DNA of 64,000 nucleotides, taken from assembly GCF_029227915.1 (NCBI RefSeq), contig NC_079877.1, positions 11,409,351-11,473,350 on the forward strand, given 5' to 3'. The notes below the pieces were generated by a model. The model had not been told where the DNA came from, made no database searches, and worked only from the letters and a program-made list of their open reading frames with translations. Positions 38,079-51,700 of this stretch are shown piece by piece; the stretch's first letter is position 1; each line of letters begins with the position of its first letter. The DNA comes from Hydractinia symbiolongicarpus. Lineage: Eukaryota > Cnidaria > Hydrozoa > Anthoathecata > Hydractiniidae. Made by a program: the position numbers and the translations under genes.

Positions 38079-39206
38079 TTAAAGGAGAGGCGAACAAAAA
38101 ACATTTTTGTGGCAGCCACAAAATAAATTTTGGCGAGGTAGCAAAAATTAAGGAACGTCTAAATCCCAAAATCTAGTAATATAACTACTATAACGACACA
38201 CAAATAACTATGTTTCATAAATAAATATCCATATTCCTTCCTATTACAGCCATAGCAACATTTTTACAAAGTTGCTATGGCTGTGTGGGTAAAAAAGAAG
38301 CATGTACTTAACAATAAACATTAAAAATGAGACCTTTAACTAAAGATAAGCAAGAATATTTTACATACAATTGTAGTGCCATCATTTCATAACCTTCGTT
38401 AATACTTCTTGGAACTTTATAAACATCTTTTACAACCATTAATAATATTCTTTTCGTAATTTGGTTCGCTTTTTCACAACATACATCCAACTTCGAACGA
38501 TGAAGTTTGTTGTGATGAGATGGCGCCAAATTTGATAAATACACAGACCAGAAACTTTTAGCAACAAATCGAACGTGAAATATGGCGCTTTCAGCTTTAT
38601 TTACAAATCTTTATTTTCTTTTTCTTTACTCATGAATTAGTTTACTAACTTCAGTAATAAAAATAAAAATATTTTCTTCGTGTTATTCAACTAATAGCAT
38701 ATTTGCTATTTTGATCTTTAACTTATGTATTAATTTTAAAAAAACAGTGTGATCATCGAACCGTGGCCATCACTGTAGAGAAAGATCTAATGTTGTTTCT
38801 GAATAACTACGAGTTTGGCAAATGTGTAAAAATACTGAAGCATGAAATGAATGATTCAGCATAATAAGGGATAAAAACTGGTATTTTGTTATAAACTTCT
38901 AATGAAGAGATCTTTTGGGTATAATGTGAGTATAATAACGTGTTGTTGCGTTGCAAAGTCCTAAGCTACAAATTCACCTTTTTTAAAAAAGCAGCTTTAA
39001 ATTATTACCTCTTAATTTAAAAACAGCAAATCATTCAGCAAAACCATTTTTTACTTGACTTGATGCTAACTAAATATTACAAAAAGCAAACAATTGTCAA
39101 GATTTTATTGGATATTCCAGACCAGCGGATCTGGTCTTTAAAATTATGTCAGACATCATGAATTTTCCATCAGCAGCCCTGCCACAACTGTTCGCCTCTC
39201 CTTTAA
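38079..39206 (-). mobile_element. TTAA-flanked non-autonomous DNA element, copy B
   Basis: Intact termini: TTAAAGGAGAGGCGAACA at 38079 and its inverse TTCGCCTCTCCTTTAA ending at 39206. Subterminal matches include GTGGCAGCCACA on the left and CAGCCCTGCCAC on the right. It matches copy A (14839-15962) in the opposite orientation along its whole length. The terminus lies inside a plus-strand open frame that starts at 39146 and runs into transposase-like sequence, so that frame's first 20 or so codons belong to this element. No transposase is encoded. Confidence 0.75.
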
Positions 39207-40120
39207 GTTCTGTTGGACGACCCTTCGATACTGCACGAAAGTTAATAATGGCGGCTCAAATAGGAGAGGATTACTTGGCTGGAGATGATCTTGATGATTT
39301 GTTTAAGTTAATTGATGGTGGTTTTTTGGAAGATAATGTGGATTTTAACACAGAATTAAGTGCTGTTGTAACAGCAGTTGAAAGCTGCAAGAAAAAAGGT
39401 TTACCGTTGCCAAAATTTTTATTCTCATTTTTATGACTTACTAGGGGATAATCTTCTACCCTTAAAGTTTGAAGATGTGACTTTAAGCAGCATTTTATTA
39501 ACTGAAGTTGCTAATCACATTTTTATTCATCTCTCAGGAACCGATAAAGTTATGGCGTCTCTTCCTGATACTGTTTTGATGATTTCTAAAAATGAGCTGA
39601 AAAGTTTGCAATATATAGCTGGATTTATTGCACATAAGCTTCACACAAAATTCCGTTTATCAAAAAAATGTACTGATTACAACAAGCAAGCTATTTCAAT
39701 TTTACAGGCGTGCAAAGTTGACTGTGACAATTCGCAGACACTGATCAATATACGGGACAGAGGTGGATTGTGGAGAGTGAATAAACAAATTCAAGATGTT
39801 TTTCAAAAATGTGAAAAAATATTTCGATCGAAAACTTTACATTTCAGCACAACTTTGAAATATGATGATCTTGTGGAAGATATGTTGAAAAACTGTTCTA
39901 TTTTGTCGAACTTTAATAGTGTTACTGTGGATCCAAAAGTCAGCAAAAAGTCAGTATAAACCTTCTGGAACATATGCTCACTTTCTATACAAGAGTCCGC
40001 AGTTTTTCATATGCAAGAGATATACGTAAACAACACAAAGCTGCTAAGAAGGCTGCAAAAAAGAGATCACTAAGAACTGAAATAAAGAAATCAAGCAGTA
40101 GCACAGACATGGGACACTGA
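39207..40120 (+). pseudogene. C-terminal part of a P-element/THAP9-like transposase, frameshifted
   Basis: Coding-like sequence follows element B. A frame-2 segment runs to about 39420 and a frame-3 segment to 39959 after a one-base shift near 39412-39430. A further shift near 39950 gives a Lys/Arg-rich tail to TGA 40118-40120. The middle contains SLQYIAGFIAHKL, like the YIAGYVAxKL motif I recall from P-type/THAP9-like transposases. The region RDRGGLWRVN follows. No THAP domain or catalytic core is present on this strand, so it is 5' truncated. It faces the transposase at 40661-42733 tail to tail. Function as an enzyme is unlikely. Confidence 0.6.
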
Positions 40121-40130
40121 TTGACTTAGT

Positions 40131-40650
40131 TCCAGGCATGAACCTTAAAAACTGCCATAACGGCTATTTTTATAGCCACACACTTAATAAAAATCATTAT
40201 TCGGCTCAGCTTACCAAGTAAAAAAACTGCTGCTATATAGTAATTTTTTGCAGCTTCAAATAATAAATATTGCTATGTGAAATAAAAATAAATTTTAAAA
40301 TTGTGACATTAATCAGACATTTGGCAAAACATATTCCGAAAACTTCTGCGGAAGAAAAAACAAATCCGCCAAATTAAATTTCGGCCAAAATTACATTTTT
40401 TTGCCATTCGCTAAATTAAATTATGCCAATTCTACCAACACTAAACTTTGTAGAAAAAAAAAATTGTAAAAACAAACAAACTTACTCTTGAGTAGTATTA
40501 TGGTTTATTCTGCCTAATTCAATAATAAATTATAGTGAGCCATCAACAAAAGCCAACCTCTAGTCTTTCATAATAAGAGAAACCAATGATTTTTTTTTAA
40601 ATTTGTGGCTATAAAAATAGCTGTTGTGACGGTATAAGTTCATGTCCAGA
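40131..40650. repeat. Inverted repeat joining the 3' ends of the two transposase genes
   Basis: The left arm, 40131-40178, contains GGCATGAACC and CATAACGGCTATTTTTATAGCCACA. The right arm, 40602-40650, is the inverse with GGACATGAAC and GTCACAACAGCTATTTTTATAGCCACA. Each arm itself holds the small hairpin CTAT-TTTT-ATAG. The about 420 bp between the arms is non-coding. Both genes therefore end in the same sequence. Confidence 0.65.
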
Positions 40651-40660
40651 ACTTTTGGGT

Positions 40661-42733
40661 TTACTGAGTTGGAGTGTCATCAATGATGTCAAGTTTACTG
40701 CTTGTCCCCTGAACATTCCCAGCAATACGTCTTACGGAAAATTGAGCTTTGATGATATTATCAACATCTCTTACAGAAGGATTGTCACGACGAGATCCAA
40801 TTGATCGTTGTCTACCACAATAGTTTTCTAAGTCATCCTGGCAAAATCTTTCTGAAAGAATATATGTTACACCATGTTCTAAAGGAATTTAACACAAGAA
40901 ATAAACATATTTGATTTTGCATTTTTTGTAAAGTTTCCGTCACCTTTTTTAATAGATTCTTTCCATAATGTAAAATAGGAAAGGAAATCATCCAACCATG
41001 CAAAACGTACATCATCAACAGACTCATAAGGCTTTAAAAATGGCTTTCTTTTCAACTCATGTTCAACGGTGTTCTTTACGTGCAAACAATCAAAAAATTT
41101 ATCCATCATGAGACTGTACTGGTACAGCACAATTTTGTCTCATGGTGGCTGCTTCAGGTGGACCGAATTGATTCAAAACACTACCAACAGTTTCACTAAG
41201 GACTTGAACGGCAAGACGAAATTTCATTATAGAGTAAGGTCATTTGTCAAGTTGTGAACCAACTTTTCATGATAGAGTTGTGTAACATGACTCCAAAGAT
41301 TATAAAAACCACTATTCCACATACAATGTGTAGCTCGACCAGAACCAGAATTTAAGAGACAATTGCGTGATGTTTTTATAAGATGCAGAGCATCAGCAAA
41401 AAAAAAAGATGTAACGGTTGTCATTTGTATGGATATTTTTAGCACGATAAACTATATCCTTGCCAGAGTCACCATCTAAAAATCTATGCATTCTGAAAAA
41501 GCGTCTGTTTAGTGAGGCACCATCAACTGTAGCCGCTATAACTTTCAAATTCAAAATATTTTGAATGTAATCCCAGTTGTAGCAAATATTGGGATACTGT
41601 ACGAAAGAGGATTGACAACACTTTTAGCAAGAAACACAAGTACATGCGTGGCTAATTATTTAACTGTTTTTAAAGTGGCAAAGTTTGTGCGAATGTCACT
41701 TAAATCAACAAAACCGAAAATTTCGCCTGAATTTTCATCTCATCAAACAATATTATTGTGTATCTTTCAATATCTGAAATTGTGGTAGTTAATGTGGCAT
41801 AACTGTGTGTCTTGAATGTTAATAGTCCGCTCAATGACAGTGTTGAAATTCCTTGACTGAAGTCAAAGTTTCTATATATACAGTAGACGTCCGTTAATTC
41901 GAATGCCACTTAATTCGAACTTTCCGTTATTTCGAAGAAATTGCCAAGTCCCTTGAGTTTGGTTTAATAATGTCTTATAGTTTGAGCTGCTTAATTCGAA
42001 CTCCGCTAATTCGAACATTTCGCTAATTCGAACATTTCGCTAATTCGATCAATTTTTTAATCTCAAGGCTGCATTATGCTCGTTAATTCGAACTTTTGTG
42101 TATCGACAAATAAAATCTTATGGGAAAATAAAAAAACGTTTTCATTTTTATTGCATCAATGGTGACAAAATTTCCTTCAATTTATCAATTAAATTGGCAT
42201 TTTTAATAAAACGAAGTTTACATGGAATTTGGAGGCCTTGCTTAAAATTCTTGTTTTTTCTGAACTTCCGATAATCCGAACATTCGTTAATTCGAACAAA
42301 AAATTTAGTCCCTTGCGTGTTCGAATTAACGGACGTCTACTGTAGTGGTTGGAGAAGGAGGCGGTGACAGATATATTAAATCTTCCCGTTTTTGAATTGA
42401 AGTGCTGGATCGAGGAGCTTTTGAAGTGGTTTGAACAATACTTTTTTCTAGAAGATTGAGATGAGGTAGCTCTCCTTCTTTCAAGCTTTTGCGTTTTGAA
42501 TAAACCCAGATTTGTTCTGAAGAAAAATGTCGTTCACATATTTTTGATTTAAATGTTGCGATGCGTTTTTTCAGCTGATCATCAATGACCTTATCTTTCG
42601 TAACAATGCTAATACGTTCCTTCCCCCATTTCTTGTTTACATCAGTATTGGGTACTGGAACTTTAAAAATACTGAGTTTTTTGTTTCTCCGTGATGTAGG
42701 GCATCCAAATATAGCACAATTTTCGCCAGGCAT
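40661..42733 (-). pseudogene. THAP-domain P-element-like transposase, decayed and interrupted by a MITE
   Basis: It starts at ATG 42733 with a THAP zinc finger: C6-x4-C11, W36, C66-x2-H69, and a Pro near residue 90. After the MITE (41881-42342) comes the catalytic-region block with LFDEMKIQ, GFVDLSDIRTNF, LATHVLVFLAK, then VIAATVDGASLNRRFFRMH, FFADALHLIKTSRNCL, FGPPEAA, DKFFDCLHVKN, and a C-terminal RFCQDDLENYCGRQRSIG, ending at TAA 40661-40663. These are motifs I know from THAP9 and P-type transposases. Breaks include a frameshift near 41735, an in-frame TAA near 41660, and shifts near 41545, 41225 and 41110. It is an inactive copy; possible small introns would not remove the stop. Confidence 0.75.
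41881..42342. mobile_element. Pogo/Tigger-type MITE, 462 bp, TA target duplication
   Basis: Terminal inverted repeats of at least 23 bp start CAGTAGACGTCCGTTAATTC at 41881 and mirror this at 42342. TA flanks both ends (41879-41880 and 42343-42344). The interior reiterates TTAATTCGAA motifs. CAGT-like ends with TA duplication are typical of pogo-type elements. It sits inside the coding sequence of the minus-strand THAP transposase and has no transposase of its own. Confidence 0.85.
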
Positions 42734-43186
42734 AGTAAAAATTGCAACAAATAACCCAAATACCAAGCAAGAAGCGCTATTTTGAACTTCTGTGCAAGAT
42801 CGGAGGTTTGGGCGCCTGTATCTCTCGCCCATAAAGACACGAGAACAATAGATCATTGTTTCTTATCAATCTTTTTTCTTATATGACTATGATATAACAA
42901 AAGTAGCGCATTTTGTATAAGAAAAAAAAAAGAAGAAGTAGAAATTAGAAGTGTTATTGTGCGATATAACTCTGCGGTCTACATGTTATTTTCTCTTTCT
43001 CACCCTTATTTAAATTTGCGCGTACTGAATACGCGCAGAAATTATATAAAAAATATCTTAACAGATATACATTTTTATAGGAAGTTTATGTTTGTTACAA
43101 GGTATCGGTGTTACCACGTACACCGCAGCTACGCCACCATTATTGTTGTGATTAGATATATATACAATATTAATTATTGATGAACT

Positions 43187-45778
43187 TCAAATACAAATCA
43201 ATGCCGGATTAACTACCACGCTCTTCGTGCAATTATCGGTTTTGTAAATACCGACCAAGCGATCAGCTAGCTCGAACATGTTGTTTCGCAAGCTGATGAT
43301 GATGAATTGTGCGTTTTTTGTTCGTTCCTATGGTGTATAAAACATACATGTTTAATTTATGCAAGAGATCAAACTTTAAGCGGTTGACCACTCGATATCA
43401 ACTCGTTATTTTTCTGACAAGTTTTGACTACAGCTCCTCACATATTTTCACTCTTTCAGCAATTTTTGACGGGAATTACATGCTATTGAAACCTTGGATT
43501 TCCTTAAAATGGGAATTTTAATAACAAACATATTGATAGAACAGATTACTTTTAAATTAATAATTCTAATTCTTTTAAAACAATACTTAAATTTAATCTT
43601 CGCCAATATTTTAGAAAATGAAAATAGTTATAATTAGCCCTCTAAATCCAAAATTCCTGACCTTTTATAAAAACACCAAATTTTTCCAATATATTTAGGT
43701 CTCCTGACAAAACATATTTGAGAATTTAGAAAATCGTCGCAGTATTTTAATTTCATTTATTCTGGTTAAACGACTGAAGCTTCAACTTAGGAGTAATGGC
43801 AAGGTTACTTCACTGTAAAACAAAAATTTTCGCCAAAACTAAATTTCTCAAAGCAGATTTGCCAAATAACTATAATTTTTACCGTTTCCGAATTTAAATT
43901 TCCCACATGAGCTAACATCAACACTATCTAACACACAACGATAGAGAATGGCTAATTATTAATTAAGTATTAATTATGCCGTACCTTGATGTAATTAGCT
44001 ACAATAGACACGTTTTTGAAGTCAAGTGCAGCGTCTATCTCGTCCATAACATAAAGTGGTGTTGGTTTGAAGTGATGGAGAGCGAACACCTGAAATGGCG
44101 AACAAAATAAGAAATTTGATTGGCGAACAAGAGCAAGCAAGAAACTTAATTGGTCAAATTATTGCTCAAGACATTATTTAATAAAGCACGAAATTTAAAC
44201 GGCTGCTTTAACTCAAATAAATCAAACAGTCACTGAAACACTTTAAAAAGTTATACATACCAAAGCAAGCGAACTTAAAGTCTTTTCTCCACCCGATAAA
44301 TTTGAAATGTTTTTCCAACTTTTCTTTGGTGGTCTGACACTGAATGTAAAGAATAAATATTCAAAGAAAGGGATTCGTAAGGATTCGTTAGTGCCTTTAT
44401 CTTGATGATATTGTCCTTTTTTCCATGCACGAATATAAATTTAGAAGTTTTTTGCACATTTTATGCGAAAAAAGCATGTCAAAAAATTAACATACCTGAA
44501 GACAATTCCTTCAGAGAACGGATCTAAACTATCCACCAGTTCTAATTCGGCATCACCTCCTAACGTTATCATCTAGAACGAGACAACAATTATAAAGTTT
44601 GGCAGAACGACCACAGACGGTCAACATTTGTTTAATTTTCTATTATGATTCAATTGATTGATGGGAGGAGCGCAAAAAAAGTTTCTTACTTGTTTGGAAG
44701 GCGACTAATCTTTTATAGTAGTTTCTTATATTAAAAAACGTATAATTTTAGAATTCATTAAAAAATAAAATTTATAACAAAACGAAAAGTCCAAAGCCAA
44801 AAAGTAATTTTAACTTTACTGACTAAAAACACGTTTTTATAATTGAGAAGATCTAAAGCAATTTCATGCGTATTTAAGGACAGTTGCTCCGAATTATATA
44901 AAAGCCGCGGATAATTAATACTCTTTAGAAAACGAGGAACGTGTTCAGCAAATCAGAGGTTCCCAAAATTTCACGTAGATACTAACCTGGTACATTTCTT
45001 TTAACTTGGTGGTGATGATGCTAAACCCTGCCATAAACTCGTCTAATCGTTGCTTACGTAGACTATCGTGCTCTTTTCGTTTATCATCGCGTTCAGTCGT
45101 GACCTCTTCTAATTCTTTCACACGAGATAGATACGCTTCTTCCTATGTTAGAAATAAAATAGATTATACACGTTACAAACAAAACTGTGCACGTTTTACA
45201 GAACTTACTTTTTTAAAATATTCCGTGATGGCAGCCATGTTGGGTTGCATCTCTGCGAGCTTTTCCGTAAGGACAGTAATTTCATACTAAAAAAAAAACG
45301 TTTTTTAAATCCATCAATTTTCCATGAAATCTACGAAAAATTCAATGACCACGGGATGCAACGATATTTTTTTTCAAAGTTATGATCATTGGATGAAATA
45401 CTATGCAAGTCCAAGAGATATAAAATGTAAAAAGAAGTTCCATATTCTAAAAACGATTACATGGCTTTGTTAAAAAAAAGGCGTCTTCTAAGACATTTTT
45501 AGCTTAAACAAGGTCGATGAATTTGAATGTCCTTTATAACTTCCATGACTTATGGCCACCCAGCACTATTTAGATGTCGAAACAATAATATTAGTGGATG
45601 GGAAATTGTGTTTAAAAAATGATGCTATTATTAAAATAAGCCACGTGTTCACACTTACCGCAATTGCAGTATCATCCAATTCCTGTATTTCTTCAGGAGT
45701 GAGAGCGATCAGCGTTTCAGCTTCGCTCGAGCTTTCACTTGCTGATTTGGGGACATTATGAAGAGCTAAACCAGTTAA
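43187..45778 (-). CDS. SMC4: SMC4 exons: C-terminal ATPase head and stop
   Basis: Exons 45778-45659, 45286-45209, 45142-44987, 44572-44496, 44339-44261, 44089-43985 and 43327-43187. They hold [56 protein letters not shown], the ABC signature [13 protein letters not shown], Walker B and D-loop [20 protein letters not shown], and the final [19 protein letters not shown] with a 46-residue last exon ending PALICI. This is the head half that completes the ATP site with the Walker A half. The C-terminal tail is short and diverges after VVVNP, as in other SMC4 proteins. Confidence 0.94.
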
Positions 45779-48700
45779 CTGAAATAAAAAAGTCAAGTAC
45801 AGTAAAATGCAATTTAAAAATGGCTGCGAGTTAGAATAAGAGAAGCAGCGTAATACGCAATCTACTTCAAGTTAATCCTTCTTTTAAGCACCTAAATCTG
45901 TGGTCCACGATTATTAGGCTGGATGACGTACCAATCATTCACTTATTGTACTCGCATGCGCAAAAAGCTATACTGAAGGGTATGAAGTAGTATACTCTCC
46001 GATTACTCGTACTTGTCTTGCACTGTACTCGACATTTATTGTGCCCGTACTGGTATACTCGTGTTTAGTTAGTTACTCGCAATCGGCACTGTAATGTAGA
46101 CAGACTCAAAAATGTGACTAAAGATTTACAATGTCAGGTCTAGTTAAACGTGAAAGGGAGACCTGCGTAAAGGTTCGGTGTTGGCAATCATTTTCAGGTT
46201 AATTTTTAAGACTTTCAAGAAACAGTTGCCAACCTTATTTTGCCAATGTATGATTTTGTTATGGTTCTCCTTTACTGTGGTTTCATACTTTTGATGTTCG
46301 TGTTTGATATCTATCTCTTTGCTGCGAAGATCAGCTTCGTCCTTATCAGTAGCTTCGAAGGCTGTCTTAACTTCCTCAAGTTTTAGTTGCATCTCTTTCA
46401 TTTTTTCCTAAAATAAAAACTTTTGTTAACACGTGAATTTCTTACTGTTAAGAAAATATAGCACACTACATTTTATTGTGAGAATAAGAAAATGCTTTGC
46501 AATAAACTTAGCACTAGATTATACAAAATTTAAAAAAACTTTCAGAGCTAGAACAAATTGCTTATTTTGTTAGAAACTTTACGAAAAGAAAACAACTGAT
46601 TAGCATTTCTTCATTAATTTTTGTGGCAGAATTCAGTAGAGCAAAAAGTGTACCTTGCAATGACATTTTTCAGGAGTGATCTGTTTGACAAAAACAAAAA
46701 ACAGTCGCTACCCCCACATGACTAAATAGAAATTTTCCCATTTTTGAACTCCCAGGAATTTAATTTACGGAGTATGTTACCAGGAGTAAGTAAAAATTAT
46801 TTAAATTTATTACAAACCTGTCCCTCTTGTGCTTCGTTTAAAACTGTTGTTGCATCATCTTCTAACTTTTTCAACTCCACCTATAAAACAACAAACTTAG
46901 CGTATCACTAGGTTGTCAGTCTGTAGGAAAAGGTGTAAAGGGTTTTGTTTTTAAGCTTTTTACAAGGAAAACAAACAGATCTATGTTTAAATTACATTTG
47001 ATTCAAAGATTTTTTGTACCCAGGCAGGGTTTTACTCGAACAAACATTTTAAAATTAAGGTTACTGTAAAGGAAACAAATTATTTTTTAGGTTTTTTGCA
47101 AAAAATTCATGACATATAGAAAAAAAATTCTCTTTTGAATGATATATTTTATATCCCATGAAATTATTTGGAACATTCATTTTTTGTGAAAAAAGCCTTT
47201 TCAGAGGTGTTATATCCTTCACACCTTCGAGAAAATATGTGAAAAATGAGTTGAGCATAGTTTTTGTAAACATTATGCATGATATCCATATCCCGTATAT
47301 ATGCATAATATTTTTTAGATAGTTTACTTTACCATCGCATAAAAAGTCATTAAAAAAATCTAAGTTAAGGAGTATGCATATGAGCTGTCTCTTGTAACCC
47401 TGACTTCTGTCTATTAATAATTCTGAACGTGTGCACGCATATTCACCATAAAGAAAAAGTTCACATCTTTCTGCTTAGTCAGTTCAATCATTTTCATAAC
47501 ACCTACGAAAATCTTTAAAAACAAATATCTCGTTAGTAAATTTTCTCATACATGCATTTACGTTTTTGGTCTCTTTTTCCGAAAGCTTCCTATTGGCTCA
47601 TTGAAATTTTCGGTAATGGAAAGCTGAATAAATTATGCACAAAATGTTCCCGGATTTTTTGTATAAATTACTGATTAGCGAATTATGACGACAGAAAGAA
47701 AAAAATACGCATTGTTTTGAATGATTATATATAACTACAAATAATTTCATAACGACGTTATTAGAAAAAAAACCCCGGGAACCTTTTTGAATTTAATTTA
47801 TGCTGAATATAACGATACAAAAGCGAGAAGTCTGCGTCCACGCGCTCGGAAAAAGAAGCCATTATAAAACGTTCGGTAAAAAAAATGGTGTGTGTTTATT
47901 TCATCATATTTTCTTTTTGGAAAATTACATTATCACGAAAATAACACCATCAAATAATTCTTTCATCAAGCATCCAGAAACAAACAAACAAAAAAAAAAT
48001 ATTCTGAGACTACTCATAAAGTGAGTTTTTTCCTTTACAGTAACCTTAATACTACAGTTACTTTAACAAATTAATTCACAAGCGATTCGAATTTAAAATT
48101 TTTGCATTAAGCAAATATTACCTCTTCGATATTTTTAATAGCAGCAGTGTTTTCTTCGACATCCTTCTCAATACTTTTTACCTTCTCCTCGGCTTTTTTT
48201 ATGTTTCTAAAAACAGCATAATTATTCCACAGTTTTATTGCAAATATTGCTAAACTTTTACAGTATCTTGTATAAAATATATTTAAACGAATTTCACAAC
48301 AAGGATTTACAAAGACACAATAGACGAATCTTTAAAATGACTGTGGTCTTCTTGACACAAAAAGCAAGAATTTTTATAACAGTATTTAGAATCTGTTTTG
48401 CGTTAACAAAACAGGATAAATCAAAACAAACCTGTCTGCTGTTTTAAGAGCAACCGAAGCTTTCGTTTTCCTTTGAGTAACTTCGTCGATGATTTTATTC
48501 ACTGAATCCACTTTGGCCTGAAAAAGAATTAACAGAAATAAATAAAAAAAATTAATTAGCAGAAATAAATAGTTATAAAATATGAATGCAAACACGCGTA
48601 TCGCAAATTTAAGACATGAAATTATGTAAAATTGCATTTGTCGTTAACCTATACCTGGCCACACTTCCTTAAAGAATATATTTGCAACGTAAACATTATT

Positions 48701-51700
48701 TACCTGCTGGCCACCCAGCTTAGATTTTCCAATCTCCATAATTTTATTGTGCAAACTAAGAAAAAAATAGTATGGATCGTAAGTAATCAAGTTAAATCAT
48801 GTCTAAAGATTTTTTTAAAAAAAAATAATTGGATATGCAGTAATTAAAAAACATGTCAAAATAACCACCTCTGCACTTCTTTCTCTATTTTTCCAGCAGC
48901 ATCAGCAGCCTTTTTATAAGCTATAAAAAAAAATATTTTAATTTTTTTTGCTGTGGAATAACTGAATTTAAAACAAAATTATCGTGTGAATGCGTAGACG
49001 ATCTACACAGATAGTGCACAAGGCTTCAGCAACATCGTTGCTCAAATAATTATTTTTTTTACTACAAATGAAAGCTTTACATTAGTTACATACTTTTCTC
49101 ATAACCATCAATTTCTTTCCGCAGTTTCTTTTCATGATTAGGATCAGGAGTTGAATTTTTGACTTGATTACTTAATACTTTTACCCTTTCCTTCTGTTCT
49201 TTTTCTTGTACAGACAAGGACTAAAATAAGAAATATCAACCATAATTTAAACCTAGACTCGATGTAATAAAAACGTGCTGGCTAGTATAAAAAAAATTTG
49301 AAAATGATGAAAGATATATAAAACAATGTGTTGGACTAAAATTACTTAATAACATGTCTTTTTGATAATTTAGTGATTAAGCAAAGATGAAGATTGCAAT
49401 CACAAAGATCCTTTTTCAAAGTGACAAAATTGATGTCAAAAATTCGAAATTAATTTGGTTAATGGAATTTTATATTATACTTATTTACGTTTAAAATAAA
49501 ACGTTTTCTAACATTTCAGATTTTCACGAGTCCTATGTGGATTATGGGATGATGTGTGAACGCTAGAATGCAGAACTAGTGCGTTGCCAGCACAGTTTTT
49601 TCTCATCTGCAGGATTGCTTAACATACATTACCTCAATCTCCATTTTAAGCTTTTTCAATTGATGTTCTGCATTTTGAAGTTGTTTGGTTAAATTTTGAA
49701 CAGTGTCTTCCAAGTTGGATTTTCTTTGACGAAGAGTCTAAATAAAGCAGGGATTAACTAAACCACTTGCGTTAGTGTTAGGGCTAACGTTGTTAATAAA
49801 CCTACGTAAAATAAATTGTCATATGATCTAATACTCACTCTGGTATTAATTGAAAGGTTTTTCAGTCATGGTAAGAAATATTCGCTTTAAAAAACCTGAT
49901 CTCAAGTTACCATTTTTCTTAGGGGTTTATCATTTCTTCAACACGAGAGTACCGTAGGCCAAGTTTGTGGAGATCCTTTTCCCATCATCGGGCAACGTAA
50001 ATGGTAATAACGGAAAATAAAAGCGTGTTTCCTGTTAATTCTTATAAATCTCGATTCTCCACAATTATATAAATAGAATTCTTATCTCGTCTGGAGGACT
50101 TAATTGTTGGTATGCTACGCTTCTTACATATTTTAAACAACAACAAACAAGTGAAAGTTTCTCTTATATTGTTTAAAAATGCAAAGGGTATTGCCAAATG
50201 ATATTTATCTATATATGCACAGACAAATAGTTTTCTAAACATAATTCTACCTCTAACTTCTCAAGGTCCACATTCAAATCTCGTTGAAGTTTCTCAACAG
50301 TTTTTGGGTCGACAGTTTCTGTAACCCGACACCCCATTCGACCTTTCGATGGTTTAGTACCACCACCACTCATTGTACCTAAACAATAGAAAAGTAACTT
50401 TAAAATATTAGAAAGTCACACTTTCTCAAAAAGACTATTACAAATTAATTACTGCATTTAGTAATAGCATTGCTAAGGCCATTTTTGCAATTTGGAATAA
50501 TATATTTAGTTTGGAAACTAAAATTTTAGGGAAAGCTTCATAAAAGAGAAAATTTTTCCTTTCCCCTGAAAAACGTACCTGACATTTCAATTAGTTCTCC
50601 TTTCAGAGTGACCACTCTCCATCTTTGGGCTTTAGGCTCCTTCATAAGGATAAACATTTATATAACTATGTTTTTTATATACAATACACATATTACTAAA
50701 TCAAAGCAAATTTTATTCGATTTTTTTTATTAGGTAATTTCTTTTTATCAGATCTTAAAATTTAATTTGCAAAATGTGTTTGTTAAAGCTTTTCTCATTC
50801 TTTGTTTCGTTTCCCATTCACTAAACTCAGTTTTCTATCAAAATACTTTCAAGATCCCTCTTAGCGAGACTCAAACCACCCCACATACCTTGGGGTAAGC
50901 AATTCTTGTAGCTTGATCCAAGGTATCAGCAACTAGAGTATCTTTCATGGCAAAATAAAATGCAGTTTTTACAGCCTCGTCTTTCATTTGAACAAGATCA
51001 TACAAGCGCTTTACATTTTCTGGACTAAAATAAAAAAAGTTAAACATCTGTTTTATTAAAAAGAAACAAAATACATAAACTTTAACCAAACACAACAGTG
51101 ATAAAAAAGAAACCTACGTCTTAATTTTTGAGTTGGCTTTTTGCTTCCAGTGAGCGACCTAATAGCAACATAGCAAATTTGTTATTAACCCTTTTCAGGC
51201 ACTCCGTTATATCTTTAAGTTTTTAAGCAATTGTTGTTTTTTAGGATGCTTATGCCCACCAAAAAATATAACTTAATACCATTTAATACAAATTAATACA
51301 ACATTCCCATGAAAGAAGAAAACACATTTCTGGCTCAATTAAAAGGCAAAAAAATTGTGACTCGTTTGCAATTATATACATTCTTCTACAAAAAGGATTT
51401 AACCACTAAAAGATATGAAAACCATACATAAATTTCATTTTTTCTCTCTGACTTTCAATTTTGAAGCTAAGTAATGTATAACCAGTTTAAAAAACTGAAA
51501 AACACATATCCACTTTGAACTGACTTTAACTAAACCAGAAATTATTAAAAGTACTCTGAATTGTTAAAAACTAAAAAATATGTATTATTTTATTTCATTT
51601 TTATTTCCTTTAATTTCAGTTTCAAAATCCTAACTGTCAAGTTATACACTGATTTTAACTTTATAGAATAAGATCTTGTTTTTTAAAAAAGTATACCTTA

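Noticed and set aside
39146-39206. Start of the plus-strand transposase ORF at 39146
   Set aside because: These codons are the terminus of TTAA element B, so the ORF start is a chance fusion with transposon DNA.
46140-46233. Extension of the SMC4 exon past 46234
   Set aside because: The frame stays open, but the next homologous residues (LTGLALHN) begin at 45778 in phase 0, fitting the donor AAG|GTTGGC at 46233.
47455-47510. Possible extra SMC4 exon on the minus strand
   Set aside because: An acceptor-like TCGTAG and short frame are present, but the peptide does not fit the SMC4 alignment and the segment lies inside the 47-kb MITE.
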